Source: Psychrobacter glacincola (GTDB lineage Bacteria > Pseudomonadota > Gammaproteobacteria > Pseudomonadales > Moraxellaceae). From it: a DNA stretch of 64,000 bases. Of the stretch, positions 37,775-47,375 are shown piece by piece; positions within the stretch are counted from its first letter, which is position 1, and each line of letters begins with the position of its first letter. The notes below the pieces were generated by a model. It saw only the letters and a list, made by a program, of their open reading frames with translations, searched no databases and was not told where the DNA came from. Made by a program: the position numbers and the translations under genes. The stretch covers positions 248,001 through 312,000 of the forward strand of contig NZ_CAJGZH010000002.1 of assembly GCF_904846075.1 (NCBI RefSeq), in the 5' to 3' direction.

Positions 37775-38794
37775 ATGGCATTACACCCTTTACCCGCATT
37801 GGTAGAGCAACTGGCAACCCAACCGATTATATTTATCGGTGGGAAGGGCGGTGTCGGTAAAACCACCACTGCCGCCGCACTTGCCAGCTATTATGCCAAT
37901 CATGGCAAAAAGACACTGATTGTCTCGACCGATCCAGCACACAGCTTGGGCGATGTGTTAAACGTCCCGCTCAAAAACCAAAAAACAGCAGTAACTTCTT
38001 GTCTAGATGCTATTGAACTAAACCCTGACGTCATCGTTGATGAGCATTTTGCCCAAGTTGAACGCACCATCACCTCTTATGCCAATCCAGACATGATGCC
38101 AAAAATTCGCGAGCATCTACGGCTATCAAAATCAGCACCTGGCGCACAAGAAGCCGCCATGCTCGAATCCATGTGTCAGCACTTGGTTGCAGCAGCAGAT
38201 GCTGGCTATGAGCACGTCATTTTTGATACCGCACCGACGGGACATACACTGCGTTTATTAGTGCTGCCTGAAATGATGGGGGCATGGACGGATGGATTGC
38301 TAGCGCAGCAGCGGCGGCAGGCAAAACTGCGCTCAGTGGCAAATCATTTAGGCAATTATGAACCACACAATAACAAAAATGACTTAGCCAATCCATTTGC
38401 CGCAAACAAAACTGACCGCTGGGAGCAAGCAGTATCCGTACTAGAGAAACGCAAGCAGCTGTTTCGTCAGGCAGGGTTGCTACTGCATGACCGTACACAA
38501 ACCGCCATAGTATTGGTTATGACAGCTGATGTACTGCCACTGGCTGAAACAAAGCGAGCGATAGCTCAGTTAGAAGACAGTAAGCTCATGCCAGCCGCCA
38601 TCGTTATCAATCAGTTGATAGAACCGACCCAGTCTGATGCGTTTTGGCGTCATCGAGCTGAACGCCAACAGCAATTAATGCAAGATATTGAGCAAAGCTT
38701 TCCCAAGTATCCGCTATATCCCATTTATTTGCAGCAAACGGACGTACGCGGCACTGTTGCACTAGGTGCTCTATTGCGACCAGTACTTAAATAA
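37775..38794 (+). CDS. ArsA/Get3-like ATPase
   Basis: This 339-residue SIMIBI-class ATPase has a deviant Walker A, GKGGVGKTT, at residues 23-31 with the signature lysine K24. The switch region is STDPAHSLGDVL and switch II is IFDTAPTGHTLRLL. In this family such ATPases drive arsenite efflux (with ArsB) or target tail-anchored membrane proteins. It is a single-domain form, unlike the duplicated ArsA. There is no arsB or arsR nearby, and the metalloid-binding Cys set of ArsA is not obvious. The partner is more likely the small Cys-Cys protein upstream. Confidence 0.88.
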   Translation: MALHPLPALVEQLATQPIIFIGGKGGVGKTTTAAALASYYANHGKKTLIVSTDPAHSLGDVLNVPLKNQKTAVTSCLDAIELNPDVIVDEHFAQVERTITSYANPDMMPKIREHLRLSKSAPGAQEAAMLESMCQHLVAAADAGYEHVIFDTAPTGHTLRLLVLPEMMGAWTDGLLAQQRRQAKLRSVANHLGNYEPHNNKNDLANPFAANKTDRWEQAVSVLEKRKQLFRQAGLLLHDRTQTAIVLVMTADVLPLAETKRAIAQLEDSKLMPAAIVINQLIEPTQSDAFWRHRAERQQQLMQDIEQSFPKYPLYPIYLQQTDVRGTVALGALLRPVLK

Positions 38795-38828
38795 TAACAT
38801 CTACAACTTTAGTCAAACTTGACGATAA

Positions 38829-40469
38829 TTACTCAGGTTTATATGACTGTAGCTTACTTGCCAGCGACCATGCCATATCTGCTCGTAATAGCTGCGCTTG
38901 TTCAGACTTACCACTACTGAGTGATGACCATTGCGGTTTACCACGAGCTTTTTTTAGCTCACTGGGCAATTTATGTGTTGGCCATGGTGTGACAGTGGTG
39001 CTTTCGTCATCTAACGACTGTTCAATACTGGATTTCTCACCTTTATACAGCAATTGCGTGGCATCGGTTGCCGCATGACCGCGATGGCGCAGGGCGGTGA
39101 GTAAATCTATCGCTCGCGTGGCTAATAGCGTTAAAGTAGCAGGATCGATATATAAACGTTTTACCCCAGTGATTCTATCGGCAATACTACTGGTATTAGA
39201 TAACAGCCCACCTGCGATACCGCCAATGGCAGCACCTAATCCTAAAGTAGTGCCAAGTGCTGCAGCATCGATGCCAAGACCCAATAACGCGCCAGCTGCC
39301 GCGCCAGAAGTGGTGCGAATACCGTAACTTTTTAGCAGCTCAGGGTCAAACGGATCTTGTTGATAAGCTTTTAGCTCAAGTGGCGTTGCTGCTACGTCAT
39401 TGTCATAAAACTTATATAAATTGAGCAAGTTGTTCTGCATCGCACGTTCGCTTTGGCGAACAGCTTCTTGCATTTGCTGTAATACTGGCATTGGGTCGTC
39501 ATCTTCACTAATCTCACGAACAAAAGCAGCAACATTGATTAAAAAATCAGCAATGATAATATTGGCCTCGTCATTTAGCTGTGCCCAGTCTTCAGTACGA
39601 CGTGCCATCAACTGCTCAAGCATCTCTGAGTGAGTGAGCATAGTCGCAAGATTTTGCCATAGACGCATCTCATCGTTAAATTCAAAGGCAACAGAATCAA
39701 AGCGCGTTGAGATATGTAAATTACGTCTTGCCAGCATGGTCTGCCACTCATCTATATTGGCATCTTGAGCGTCAGTGAAATTAAATACTGGCATCACAGG
39801 AATCGCTGCCCAAGATAAAATAGCTAACTCGTCTTTATATTTACCGAGTACTGGCTCACGTGCATCGACGACATAAATGGCCATATCACTTGCCAGCAGC
39901 TGCCGAATCACTTTGGCCTCTTGGCTATAGTCCTCATTGCTATTTAGCGCATCACCACCTTGGGCAATGTCTGCTGCCAAAAACTGTTGCAAACGCTCAA
40001 TGCCATCACGCCGACTGGCAGTATTGTCCTCCAACCAATCCATCAATCCTGACGCATCTTCTAAACCCGGTGTGTCATACAATACCACCAACACTTCGCC
40101 CATTTGGCTGTCTGTTAATTTGGCTTGCTCTACATGACGGGTAGTTGCGGCTTCGTTTTTGACTTCACCAAAATAGACGTCACGCAATAGTGTACGTAGT
40201 ATGGATGTCTTGCCCGTATTGGTATGACCAACGACGGCCAATTTTAGCGGTTCACCACTGGCGATGGTTTTCCTTGTCATACTTGTCGTTGTTGTTAATG
40301 GTTCAGTTGATAAAGGTTGATTGTCTTGAGTTTCCACTGACTCAGTTACAGCTGATTTTAAAGTGCTGTTTGCGGTGTTAGGGTTAGGGGTTGCCTCATA
40401 AGCCTTATCTGCAAAGAGACCAGCAGGCTTATTGTGTTCATAATTCTCTTTTTTATTATCATTATTCAT
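38829..40469 (-). CDS. GTPase with DUF3482 domain
   Basis: This 546-residue protein has a Ras-like GTPase core. G1 is GHTNTGKT at residues 81-88, DTPG is at 132-135, and a divergent G4 is near FNFTDA. The first 70 residues are polar. The C-terminal DUF3482 part holds a glycine/alanine-rich hydrophobic hairpin (AAGALLGLGIDAAALGTTLGLGAAIGGIAGG), likely to associate with membranes. The family pairs with DUF2868 proteins, and here the DUF2868 gene lies 129 bp upstream on the same strand. The cellular role is unknown to me. Confidence 0.85.
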   Translation of the reverse strand: MNNDNKKENYEHNKPAGLFADKAYEATPNPNTANSTLKSAVTESVETQDNQPLSTEPLTTTTSMTRKTIASGEPLKLAVVGHTNTGKTSILRTLLRDVYFGEVKNEAATTRHVEQAKLTDSQMGEVLVVLYDTPGLEDASGLMDWLEDNTASRRDGIERLQQFLAADIAQGGDALNSNEDYSQEAKVIRQLLASDMAIYVVDAREPVLGKYKDELAILSWAAIPVMPVFNFTDAQDANIDEWQTMLARRNLHISTRFDSVAFEFNDEMRLWQNLATMLTHSEMLEQLMARRTEDWAQLNDEANIIIADFLINVAAFVREISEDDDPMPVLQQMQEAVRQSERAMQNNLLNLYKFYDNDVAATPLELKAYQQDPFDPELLKSYGIRTTSGAAAGALLGLGIDAAALGTTLGLGAAIGGIAGGLLSNTSSIADRITGVKRLYIDPATLTLLATRAIDLLTALRHRGHAATDATQLLYKGEKSSIEQSLDDESTTVTPWPTHKLPSELKKARGKPQWSSLSSGKSEQAQLLRADMAWSLASKLQSYKPE

Positions 40470-40598
40470 AATATCGTCTTATATTTATTAATGACCAAAC
40501 ATACAGTGGCTTTTATTGTAGAACAAATTATGCGCTATTTCGGTATTAATACTAACCATTTGTCTTAAGTAACTGATAATCCCATTTTGGCTAGTCAA

Positions 40599-41963
40599 TC
40601 AATTATTCACTAGACCAATTTTCCGAGCGGCAAGGGCGGTTTGCCACTGCTGATAACGAACATCTTGATTGTCTGCAACCTGCTTGGTTAACTCTAAAGC
40701 GCTTGAATCACTCAGCAACTGCACAATGAGCCCATCTTTTGCATGGCGGGCGATTTGATCAAGTTTGCGTAGCGTACCACGGTCAGGTAAGGCCTTGCTA
40801 TGAATACCTAATAGTACTTGAACGGGATGATTGTCTAAATACGTCTTCAGACGTGCCATATCGTCACGATCATCAACGATACCGAAATTCTCTATCTCGC
40901 TATTATTAATATTGGCATCCAGACCTGCAAGCCACCAGTTATCTTGCTCTGATGGATACTCAAGCAAAGCAACCAGCTTCTTGCCAGCGCTGACAGCTGC
41001 TTTTGGCGCAATAGACGCAGGCACTTCTTTAAAGTCATCAGCATCTACCACCTGACGTTGCCAAAAGTTTAAAATCTTTTGATAATAAGGCTGCTTGATG
41101 TCCAACCGCATCTTTTTACGACGGAACATCAATGCGCAAAACGCCCAAGCAATCGCTCTTGGTACAATACCGTACATCAGCAAACTACCAACCAATAAGC
41201 CTGCCCATTGCCGCGCAACAGTCAATGGCATCGCATCAGTCACCAAGCGACTCTGTACAATAGCGTTGCTATTTGGCACATCAAACCCAACCATACTTGG
41301 TAACCAGCCAAGTACCTGTGTCAAAGTAATTAGCGCTTGATCGGATAGTAAAGTCGACTCCCAGCTAAAGCTATACTGACGCACAATCAACAGGAAGATA
41401 ATCGCCAGCAGCATGCCCGTCAACGTTGCCAGCCATAACTGATGACTAAAGCGCCCCAAATACCAGCGCATCCCGCTATGCTGTAATTGGCGTTCGTACA
41501 AACCGACTGCCGCCTTGGTAACATCATCCTTGCCACGTATCAGATAATTGGGACTGACAAAATTGGCAAACCAATTCGAAGACGGCTTGCCTTGATTAAT
41601 CATGCTCATCACCAGCCAGCCTAACAGCATAATAGTATGAAAACCCAGCAAGCAAACCAAGACATAAAAGAAATTCACCACATTGGTCTGTAGTAAGGTG
41701 AATAATCCCAAAAATCCCGAGAGACACCACACCACGCTCATGACCACCATGATGCCTTTGATACGCCCGTCAATTTTGCCCAATACTCGTGCCAGCACAC
41801 CATTACTATCGATGCGTGAGGCTCGGCGGTGCAATTTTTGAATGGGTTTGCCATCCTCACCTTGTAGTTTTTCCGTGATAAGTAGCGGGTCAGTGGCAAA
41901 GACATGTTGCTGCGTCTCAAGCGTGCGTACCAACTCAGTCAATTGATCTTGGGGTGATAGCAT
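40599..41963 (-). CDS. DUF2868 membrane protein
   Basis: This 454-residue protein has four clear hydrophobic segments: near 80-105, 105-130, 180-205 and 265-290. A cytoplasmic C-terminal domain contains LLGIHSKALPDRGTLRKLDQI. The length and arrangement fit the DUF2868 family, which is usually next to the DUF3482 GTPase. The two probably act together at the inner membrane. No function has been demonstrated that I know of. Confidence 0.8.
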   Translation of the reverse strand: MLSPQDQLTELVRTLETQQHVFATDPLLITEKLQGEDGKPIQKLHRRASRIDSNGVLARVLGKIDGRIKGIMVVMSVVWCLSGFLGLFTLLQTNVVNFFYVLVCLLGFHTIMLLGWLVMSMINQGKPSSNWFANFVSPNYLIRGKDDVTKAAVGLYERQLQHSGMRWYLGRFSHQLWLATLTGMLLAIIFLLIVRQYSFSWESTLLSDQALITLTQVLGWLPSMVGFDVPNSNAIVQSRLVTDAMPLTVARQWAGLLVGSLLMYGIVPRAIAWAFCALMFRRKKMRLDIKQPYYQKILNFWQRQVVDADDFKEVPASIAPKAAVSAGKKLVALLEYPSEQDNWWLAGLDANINNSEIENFGIVDDRDDMARLKTYLDNHPVQVLLGIHSKALPDRGTLRKLDQIARHAKDGLIVQLLSDSSALELTKQVADNQDVRYQQWQTALAARKIGLVNN

Positions 41964-42203
41964 AATGCGATAACATCCATATAAAGGCGTTTATGTAGGA
42001 GATAATTCTTGATTATTGTAGCGTATATATGAGGACACGCCTTCGCCAAATGTTAAAAAATGAACATTTATTAAGCATTTTTATCATGGTAAAGACAATA
42101 AAAATCAGCCAAAATGAATAATGAACAAAATGATAATGACAATAGTGTAAAAAAACAGAGGGTGAAAAAACGCTGTTAAAGAGAATCCAAAAAAGGAATC
42201 ATC

Positions 42204-42995
42204 ATGAATAACAGAACGTATCTAATCGTTGGCGGTACAGGCGGCATTGGTAGAGCGATGATTGAACACTTATTAAATGGTACTGCCAGTGGCAATGAGG
42301 ATGAGAATGCGAATACCGATAATTGTGGAAAACAGGGTATTCATGTTTTTGCAACTTATCATCACAATGTACCTGATTTTGAGGCTGACAATCTGCATTG
42401 GATATCCATGAACCTCTGCGACGAACAGAGTATCCAACAAGCAGCCGAGGTTATTCAGCAGCAAACCACTCATATTGATTGGATTATCAATTGTGCAGGG
42501 TTATTACATACGGCGACGCAGCAGCCAGAAAAAGCGCTGCGTCAGGTTGAGACTGATTTCTTTTTACAAAACATGCAAGTGAATGCCTTAGCCAGCTTAC
42601 TCATTGCCAAGCATTTTAGACCACTATTAGCCAAATCTGCGCGTAGTAATGATAAGCCCGCAATCTTTGCGACGATATCTGCACGCGTTGGTAGTATCAG
42701 TGACAACCAACTGGGCGGCTGGTATAGCTATCGTATGAGTAAAGCGGCACTCAATATGGGTATGAAAAACCTGAGTATTGAATGGAGTCGCTCGCTCAAA
42801 GACGTGTGCGTGGTTGTCATGCAGCCAGGAACGGTAAATACGCAACTATCCGCCCCTTTTCAAGGTAATGTGGCCGAAGGTCAGTTGTTCTCGCCAGCCT
42901 ATAGTGTGGAATGCTTATTAGAAGTGCTTAACCGTATGACAGCGTTGCAATCAGGAAGCTTTGTTGACTGGGCAGGGGAATCCATACCTTGGTAG
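42204..42995 (+). CDS. Short-chain dehydrogenase/reductase
   Basis: This 263-residue classical SDR has the cofactor motif GGTGGIG at residues 10-16, INCAGLLH for the NAG motif, and the catalytic YRMSK at Y176-K180 with the serine in ATISARVGSI. It resembles the CsgA/sniffer-like group. An Asn/Glu-rich loop follows the first helix. The substrate cannot be predicted. AAAAGGAATCATC precedes the ATG. It is a single gene facing prpD. Confidence 0.85.
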   Translation: MNNRTYLIVGGTGGIGRAMIEHLLNGTASGNEDENANTDNCGKQGIHVFATYHHNVPDFEADNLHWISMNLCDEQSIQQAAEVIQQQTTHIDWIINCAGLLHTATQQPEKALRQVETDFFLQNMQVNALASLLIAKHFRPLLAKSARSNDKPAIFATISARVGSISDNQLGGWYSYRMSKAALNMGMKNLSIEWSRSLKDVCVVVMQPGTVNTQLSAPFQGNVAEGQLFSPAYSVECLLEVLNRMTALQSGSFVDWAGESIPW

Positions 42996-43021
42996 TTTTT
43001 AGAAGCTAGCTATTAATGGAT

Positions 43022-43066
43022 AAAAAAAGGCGTGTCGTTGTCATTATATTAAAGACAATAACACGC
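43022..43066 (-). terminator. Rho-independent terminator after prpD
   Basis: On the reverse strand GCGTGTTATTGTC pairs with GACAACGACACGC (one mismatch), followed by CTTTTTTT. It lies about 50 bp after the prpD stop and may also end the SDR transcript weakly. Confidence 0.75.
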
Positions 43067-43112
43067 GCTATGTTATTGATAAGATAAAGGTAATTTTCAA
43101 ATAGGCAAATGC

Positions 43113-44657
43113 TTAATTCGCCATAAACAAGTCCATAAACTCATGTACAGGTGTGTGCTCTAAGCGGGTTTGATCGCTACAAAGCGCAAAAATATCCTGA
43201 CAGCGACTGTCGATAAAACGCGTTGCTAAACTGGCACGAAACTTGGCTTCTAATACAGGAATACCTTCTTTGCGGCGGCGCTTATGTCCGATAGGGTATT
43301 CGACAACAACCTTGTCGGTACTGCTACCGTCTTTAAAAAATATCTGAATGGCATTGGCAATCGAGCGCTTGCTTGGGTCATGGTAATCTTTTGAATAACC
43401 CGCATCTTCTTCTACGATCATTTTGCGGCGTAGACCATCGATCAAAACATGGTGCTGCGCATGATAATCGTCTTCATAATTTTCTGCCATTAAATCTCCA
43501 GTTAGCAAAGGCACCGCGACCATATATTGCAAGCAGTGATCTCGATCAGCAGGGTTGGCCAATGTGCCTTCTTTAGAGATAATTCTAATCGCGGATTCAT
43601 GAGTGGTCAGGACAATTTTTTCAATATCGTCGATTCTGTCATCAATGCGTGGATGTAAAATAACAGCAGCCTCACAAGCAGTCTGCGCATGAAACTCGGC
43701 AGGAAAGCTTAACTTAAATAAAATGTTTTCCATCACGTAACTGCCAAACTCACGCTGGAAAGTAAAATGACGCTCGTTTGCAGGTTTAAGGGCTAAGTCT
43801 TTGTTGGTATGGCTAAACAATACATCATAAAAACCCCATTGCGGTGCGGAGAGTGCCCCAGGGATACCCATTTCACCGCGACGGGTAATATCAACCAAGC
43901 GTACCGCACGACTGGTAGCGTCGCCTGCCGCCCAAGATTTACGGCTACCGGCATTGGGTGCATGACGATAGGTACGCAACGCCTGACCATCGACGATCGC
44001 CTGCGAGATGGCAGCCATGATACGCTCACGTGGCAATTTATAGAGCTTGGCGACCACAGCAGTAGAGGCCAATTTAACTAAAAACACATGATCAAGACCC
44101 ACACGGTTGAATGAGTTTTCCAGTGCAAGTACCCCCTGAATCTCATGCGCCATAATCATAGCCTCAAGCACCTCACGCATGGTTAATGGCGGATGATTGC
44201 GACTGACACTTTGTTGGCTGATATAATCGGCGACTGCTAGGATACCGCCTAAATTGTCCGAAGGGTGTCCCCATTCAGCAGCCAGCCACGTGTCATTATA
44301 ATCGAGCCAGCGCACCATACAGCCGATATCAAAGGCGGCTTTGATAGGGTCAAGGCGGTAAGAGGTGCCAGGCACACGCGCGCCATTAGGGGTAAGCTGA
44401 TCGGCACAATCAGGACCCAGATGCTTAGTACATTCAGGGAAACGTAGCGCAAGCAGGCCGCAACCAAGCGTATCCATCAAGCAATGACGCGCAGTATTCC
44501 AAGCATCTGCGCTATTGGGGGAGTCGTTATCTATCGAATAATTAAGTACATAATCAGCAATCTTTTGAATCTCAATGTCATATTCTGGACGGACATTGCT
44601 TTCTACCGTTGCATCATTTTTATTTGAATTTGTTGTATCTAAATTATCATTTGACAT
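43113..44657 (-). CDS. prpD: 2-methylcitrate dehydratase PrpD
   Basis: This MmgE/PrpD-family enzyme dehydrates 2-methylcitrate in propionate catabolism. I start at the ATG at 44657 ([11 protein letters not shown], 514 residues) because AAGAGGAG stands just before it; an upstream codon at 44711 is also open. Family segments are [43 protein letters not shown] and [14 protein letters not shown]. With acnD and prpF also present, PrpD may be partly redundant. It is separated from prpF by three apparently unrelated genes. Confidence 0.92.
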   Translation of the reverse strand: MSNDNLDTTNSNKNDATVESNVRPEYDIEIQKIADYVLNYSIDNDSPNSADAWNTARHCLMDTLGCGLLALRFPECTKHLGPDCADQLTPNGARVPGTSYRLDPIKAAFDIGCMVRWLDYNDTWLAAEWGHPSDNLGGILAVADYISQQSVSRNHPPLTMREVLEAMIMAHEIQGVLALENSFNRVGLDHVFLVKLASTAVVAKLYKLPRERIMAAISQAIVDGQALRTYRHAPNAGSRKSWAAGDATSRAVRLVDITRRGEMGIPGALSAPQWGFYDVLFSHTNKDLALKPANERHFTFQREFGSYVMENILFKLSFPAEFHAQTACEAAVILHPRIDDRIDDIEKIVLTTHESAIRIISKEGTLANPADRDHCLQYMVAVPLLTGDLMAENYEDDYHAQHHVLIDGLRRKMIVEEDAGYSKDYHDPSKRSIANAIQIFFKDGSSTDKVVVEYPIGHKRRRKEGIPVLEAKFRASLATRFIDSRCQDIFALCSDQTRLEHTPVHEFMDLFMAN

Positions 44658-44801
44658 GGTTGTCTCCTCTTCCTTGAGTGTGCTACTTCCTTGACCCATT
44701 ATCTCGGTCATTTTTTTAAATTAGCCATCATTTAAAAGTAGCATACTCAATATGAAACAACCAAACTGAATTATGTTAAAAATTAAAACCTTGTGGCGCG
44801 C

Positions 44802-45428
44802 TTAAATCATCAAATATAGCAGACCTAACACAAATAAAGCCGCCATGATAAACAGCAGAAAACTTAATACTTTGTTCGTTGTGGAGGCAGACTCAGTACG
44901 CTCTTTTTGTACTTTGTTTTTCTTGGCAACGTATAGAACCATTTTCACATGCTCTATGTTATCTTCGAGATAATGATCGCCTTCAGGTACAAACCCCAAG
45001 GACTCATAGAAGCTAAGTAAGTAGGCTTGTGCAGAGAGTATAATTGGGCGCTTCTTACCATATTTTTTACGGCAGTGCGCTATGGCATGAATCATCATCT
45101 GCCGTGCTATACCGTCACCTCTGTGCTCTGATAATACCAACACTCTACCGATGGCAGGCATAGCAGTATGATTGGTCTTAATCGTAGGGTCGGCGACCGA
45201 TATATTGGATTTTAATTTATTAAATTCAGGCGGAATGATACGGCAGTAGCCTACCAACGCCTCGTTTTGATGCGCGATAAGATGTAGGCAATCAAAGTCC
45301 ACCTCATCCATATCTTGATAGGCGCAGTTTTGCTCAACCACAAACACTTGTGATCGGGCTTTTAAAATATGATACAGATCAACTGAGGTCAGCTCATCAA
45401 AGGTTTTGATAGAAAATTCACAAGTCAT
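44802..45428 (-). CDS. GNAT-family N-acetyltransferase (ElaA-like) with C-terminal membrane helix
   Basis: Residues 1-150 form an ElaA-like GNAT domain: KTFDELTSVDLYHILKARSQVFVVEQNCAYQDMDEVD, then the acetyl-CoA-binding GRVLVLSEHRGDGIARQMM. ElaA homologues are normally about 150 residues and soluble. Here a charged linker leads to a terminal hydrophobic helix (residues about 185-207, LSFLLFIMAALFVLGLLYLMI), so the protein is probably tail-anchored in the inner membrane. The substrate is unknown. Confidence 0.82.
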   Translation of the reverse strand: MTCEFSIKTFDELTSVDLYHILKARSQVFVVEQNCAYQDMDEVDFDCLHLIAHQNEALVGYCRIIPPEFNKLKSNISVADPTIKTNHTAMPAIGRVLVLSEHRGDGIARQMMIHAIAHCRKKYGKKRPIILSAQAYLLSFYESLGFVPEGDHYLEDNIEHVKMVLYVAKKNKVQKERTESASTTNKVLSFLLFIMAALFVLGLLYLMI

Positions 45429-45499
45429 AGTGGGCTAGCTTCTGGATATAGGCGGTAAAAGATTGGCATTATAACGATTTAGGCACAGATTAACCATTC

Positions 45500-47353
45500 C
45501 TAACCCTTTAGAGTCTGGCTGATTTTATCCAAATTTAAGCTGTCCGACATGGCATTGAATATCTCAAAATACTTGCCGTGTTTCTCGTATAGCGCTTCAT
45601 GCGTACCGGTTTCAACCACGCGACCATCTTCTATCACGACCAAGTCATCCGCATCGATAATTTGGGCAATATTATGCGAGACCATGATCACGGTACGATC
45701 TTTTTTGATGAGATCTAGACTTTTCTTCACTTGTTGGCTGGCGATGGCATCGAGGCTAGCGGTTGGCTCATCCAAAAACACAATGGGTGGATCTTTTAAA
45801 AACATCCGTGCCAGCGCGATACGCTGCTGTTGACCACCAGACAATGACTTTGCTGTACTCTCATAGCCTTCTGCTAAATTAATAATTTGCTCATGAATGG
45901 AGGCTTTTTTTGCTGCAATGATAATATCTTCCTCAGTCGCATTCATATCACCATAGCGGATATTTTCGCTAATCGTACCGGAAAATATATGATTACTTTG
46001 TAGTACCAAGCCAATATTTTGACGCAATTCATGAGTATCGCAGTCGGCTAAATTATGTCCGTCTAGCCATATGGTGCCGCTATCTGGCGCATAAAACTTT
46101 ACCAATAAGCTGATAATCGTACTCTTGCCAGCACCACTTAAACCCACCAGCGCAGTAATACGATTGGGCTTGATAGTAAAGCTGACATCTTTTAGCGCTT
46201 GCGTGCCATTCGGATACGTGAAATCAACGTTTTTCAGCTCAATATGACCTTTTAAATTTTTACTACTTCTGCCCGTGATATCTTCAACTTGGCCTTCATC
46301 TTCTAATATATCAAAGAAGCCTTCAGCGTAAGTCAGGGCATTATTAATCTGATCATAAATACGATGCAATTGGCGGATAGGGGCGGCGACGTTTTGGAAT
46401 AGCATGACATGGAATAAAATCATACCGATGGTCATCTCGCCTTTTAAAACAAAGTAGGACGTCAGCAGAATGATTACCACCACACCAATCTGCTCAATAA
46501 AGGTCTTTATCGCATCATAAATAAAACCAATACTGCGAATGCGCAGCTGATTGTCAGTCATGTCTTTTTGAATGGTTAAATGTTTTTCTGCTTCTATCGA
46601 CTCACGAACAAAGGATTTTACCACGCTGATGGAGTTGATCAAGGAGATAACCAAGCCACTTTTGGCTTCTCGATAGCCACGCATCTGCCGACGGAATCCT
46701 TGTAGACGCCGCGCTTGTTTTTGGCTGATGAAGAAATAAATGGGAATGATAATAAGACCGACCAAGCCTATCCAAAAATTGGTCGAAAACATAATGATGA
46801 GTGAGACGATCGCACTGGCAAACAGCGGTAGCATATCGATAAAGAAGTTTTGCACTAAGCTTGTAAGACTACTAACGCCATAATCGATACGCGTTTGCAA
46901 CTTGCCGCTGTCGTTTTCGCTACTGGTATAAAATGCCATGCGGTAGGTGAGGATGCGCTCAATGATTTTTTGCGATAAATCACGCGAGAGATTGATACGA
47001 ATTTTCTCACCATAAAAGCGCTGACCAAAAGAGATAAATATCGACAGTATCTCTTTGGTTAAGAGTACGGCACTGATGATACCTAGCATACGCACGCCTG
47101 CCTGCCACGGCTCGGCAAGCGTGGCAATTTCGGTCAAGGTATCAACTGCATAGCGCAGCACAAAGGCATTAACTTGCGCTGTAAAGGAGCCAAGCACCGT
47201 TAGTATCAGTGTGGCAATAATTAAAACTTTATATGGCGCGGCAAAAACGGCAAGCTTTTTGAGGATATCCCATAGTAGAGCCCGCCGCTCCGTTTTTTTG
47301 AGTGGCGGCTTTTTATCTAACTGCACATGGCGTGGCTGGGGAGATGTTGGCAT
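45500..47353 (-). CDS. ABC exporter, fused permease-ATPase
   Basis: This 617-residue half-transporter has six membrane helices (residues about 35-330), then an ATPase with Walker A GLSGAGKST, signature LSGGQQQRIALARM and Walker B PPIVFLDEPTASLD. It belongs to the MsbA/multidrug exporter class and should work as a homodimer. The substrate cannot be inferred. It sits among the prp genes without evident functional link, 23 bp after the nucleotidase gene, so it may share its transcript. Confidence 0.9.
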   Translation of the reverse strand: MPTSPQPRHVQLDKKPPLKKTERRALLWDILKKLAVFAAPYKVLIIATLILTVLGSFTAQVNAFVLRYAVDTLTEIATLAEPWQAGVRMLGIISAVLLTKEILSIFISFGQRFYGEKIRINLSRDLSQKIIERILTYRMAFYTSSENDSGKLQTRIDYGVSSLTSLVQNFFIDMLPLFASAIVSLIIMFSTNFWIGLVGLIIIPIYFFISQKQARRLQGFRRQMRGYREAKSGLVISLINSISVVKSFVRESIEAEKHLTIQKDMTDNQLRIRSIGFIYDAIKTFIEQIGVVVIILLTSYFVLKGEMTIGMILFHVMLFQNVAAPIRQLHRIYDQINNALTYAEGFFDILEDEGQVEDITGRSSKNLKGHIELKNVDFTYPNGTQALKDVSFTIKPNRITALVGLSGAGKSTIISLLVKFYAPDSGTIWLDGHNLADCDTHELRQNIGLVLQSNHIFSGTISENIRYGDMNATEEDIIIAAKKASIHEQIINLAEGYESTAKSLSGGQQQRIALARMFLKDPPIVFLDEPTASLDAIASQQVKKSLDLIKKDRTVIMVSHNIAQIIDADDLVVIEDGRVVETGTHEALYEKHGKYFEIFNAMSDSLNLDKISQTLKG

Positions 47354-47375
47354 GTATTTTTATGAATATTAGTAA

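Noticed and set aside
37775..38794. Arsenite efflux ATPase as part of an ars operon
   Set aside because: No arsB, arsR, arsC or arsD is nearby, and the protein has a single ATPase half without an evident metalloid-binding cysteine set.
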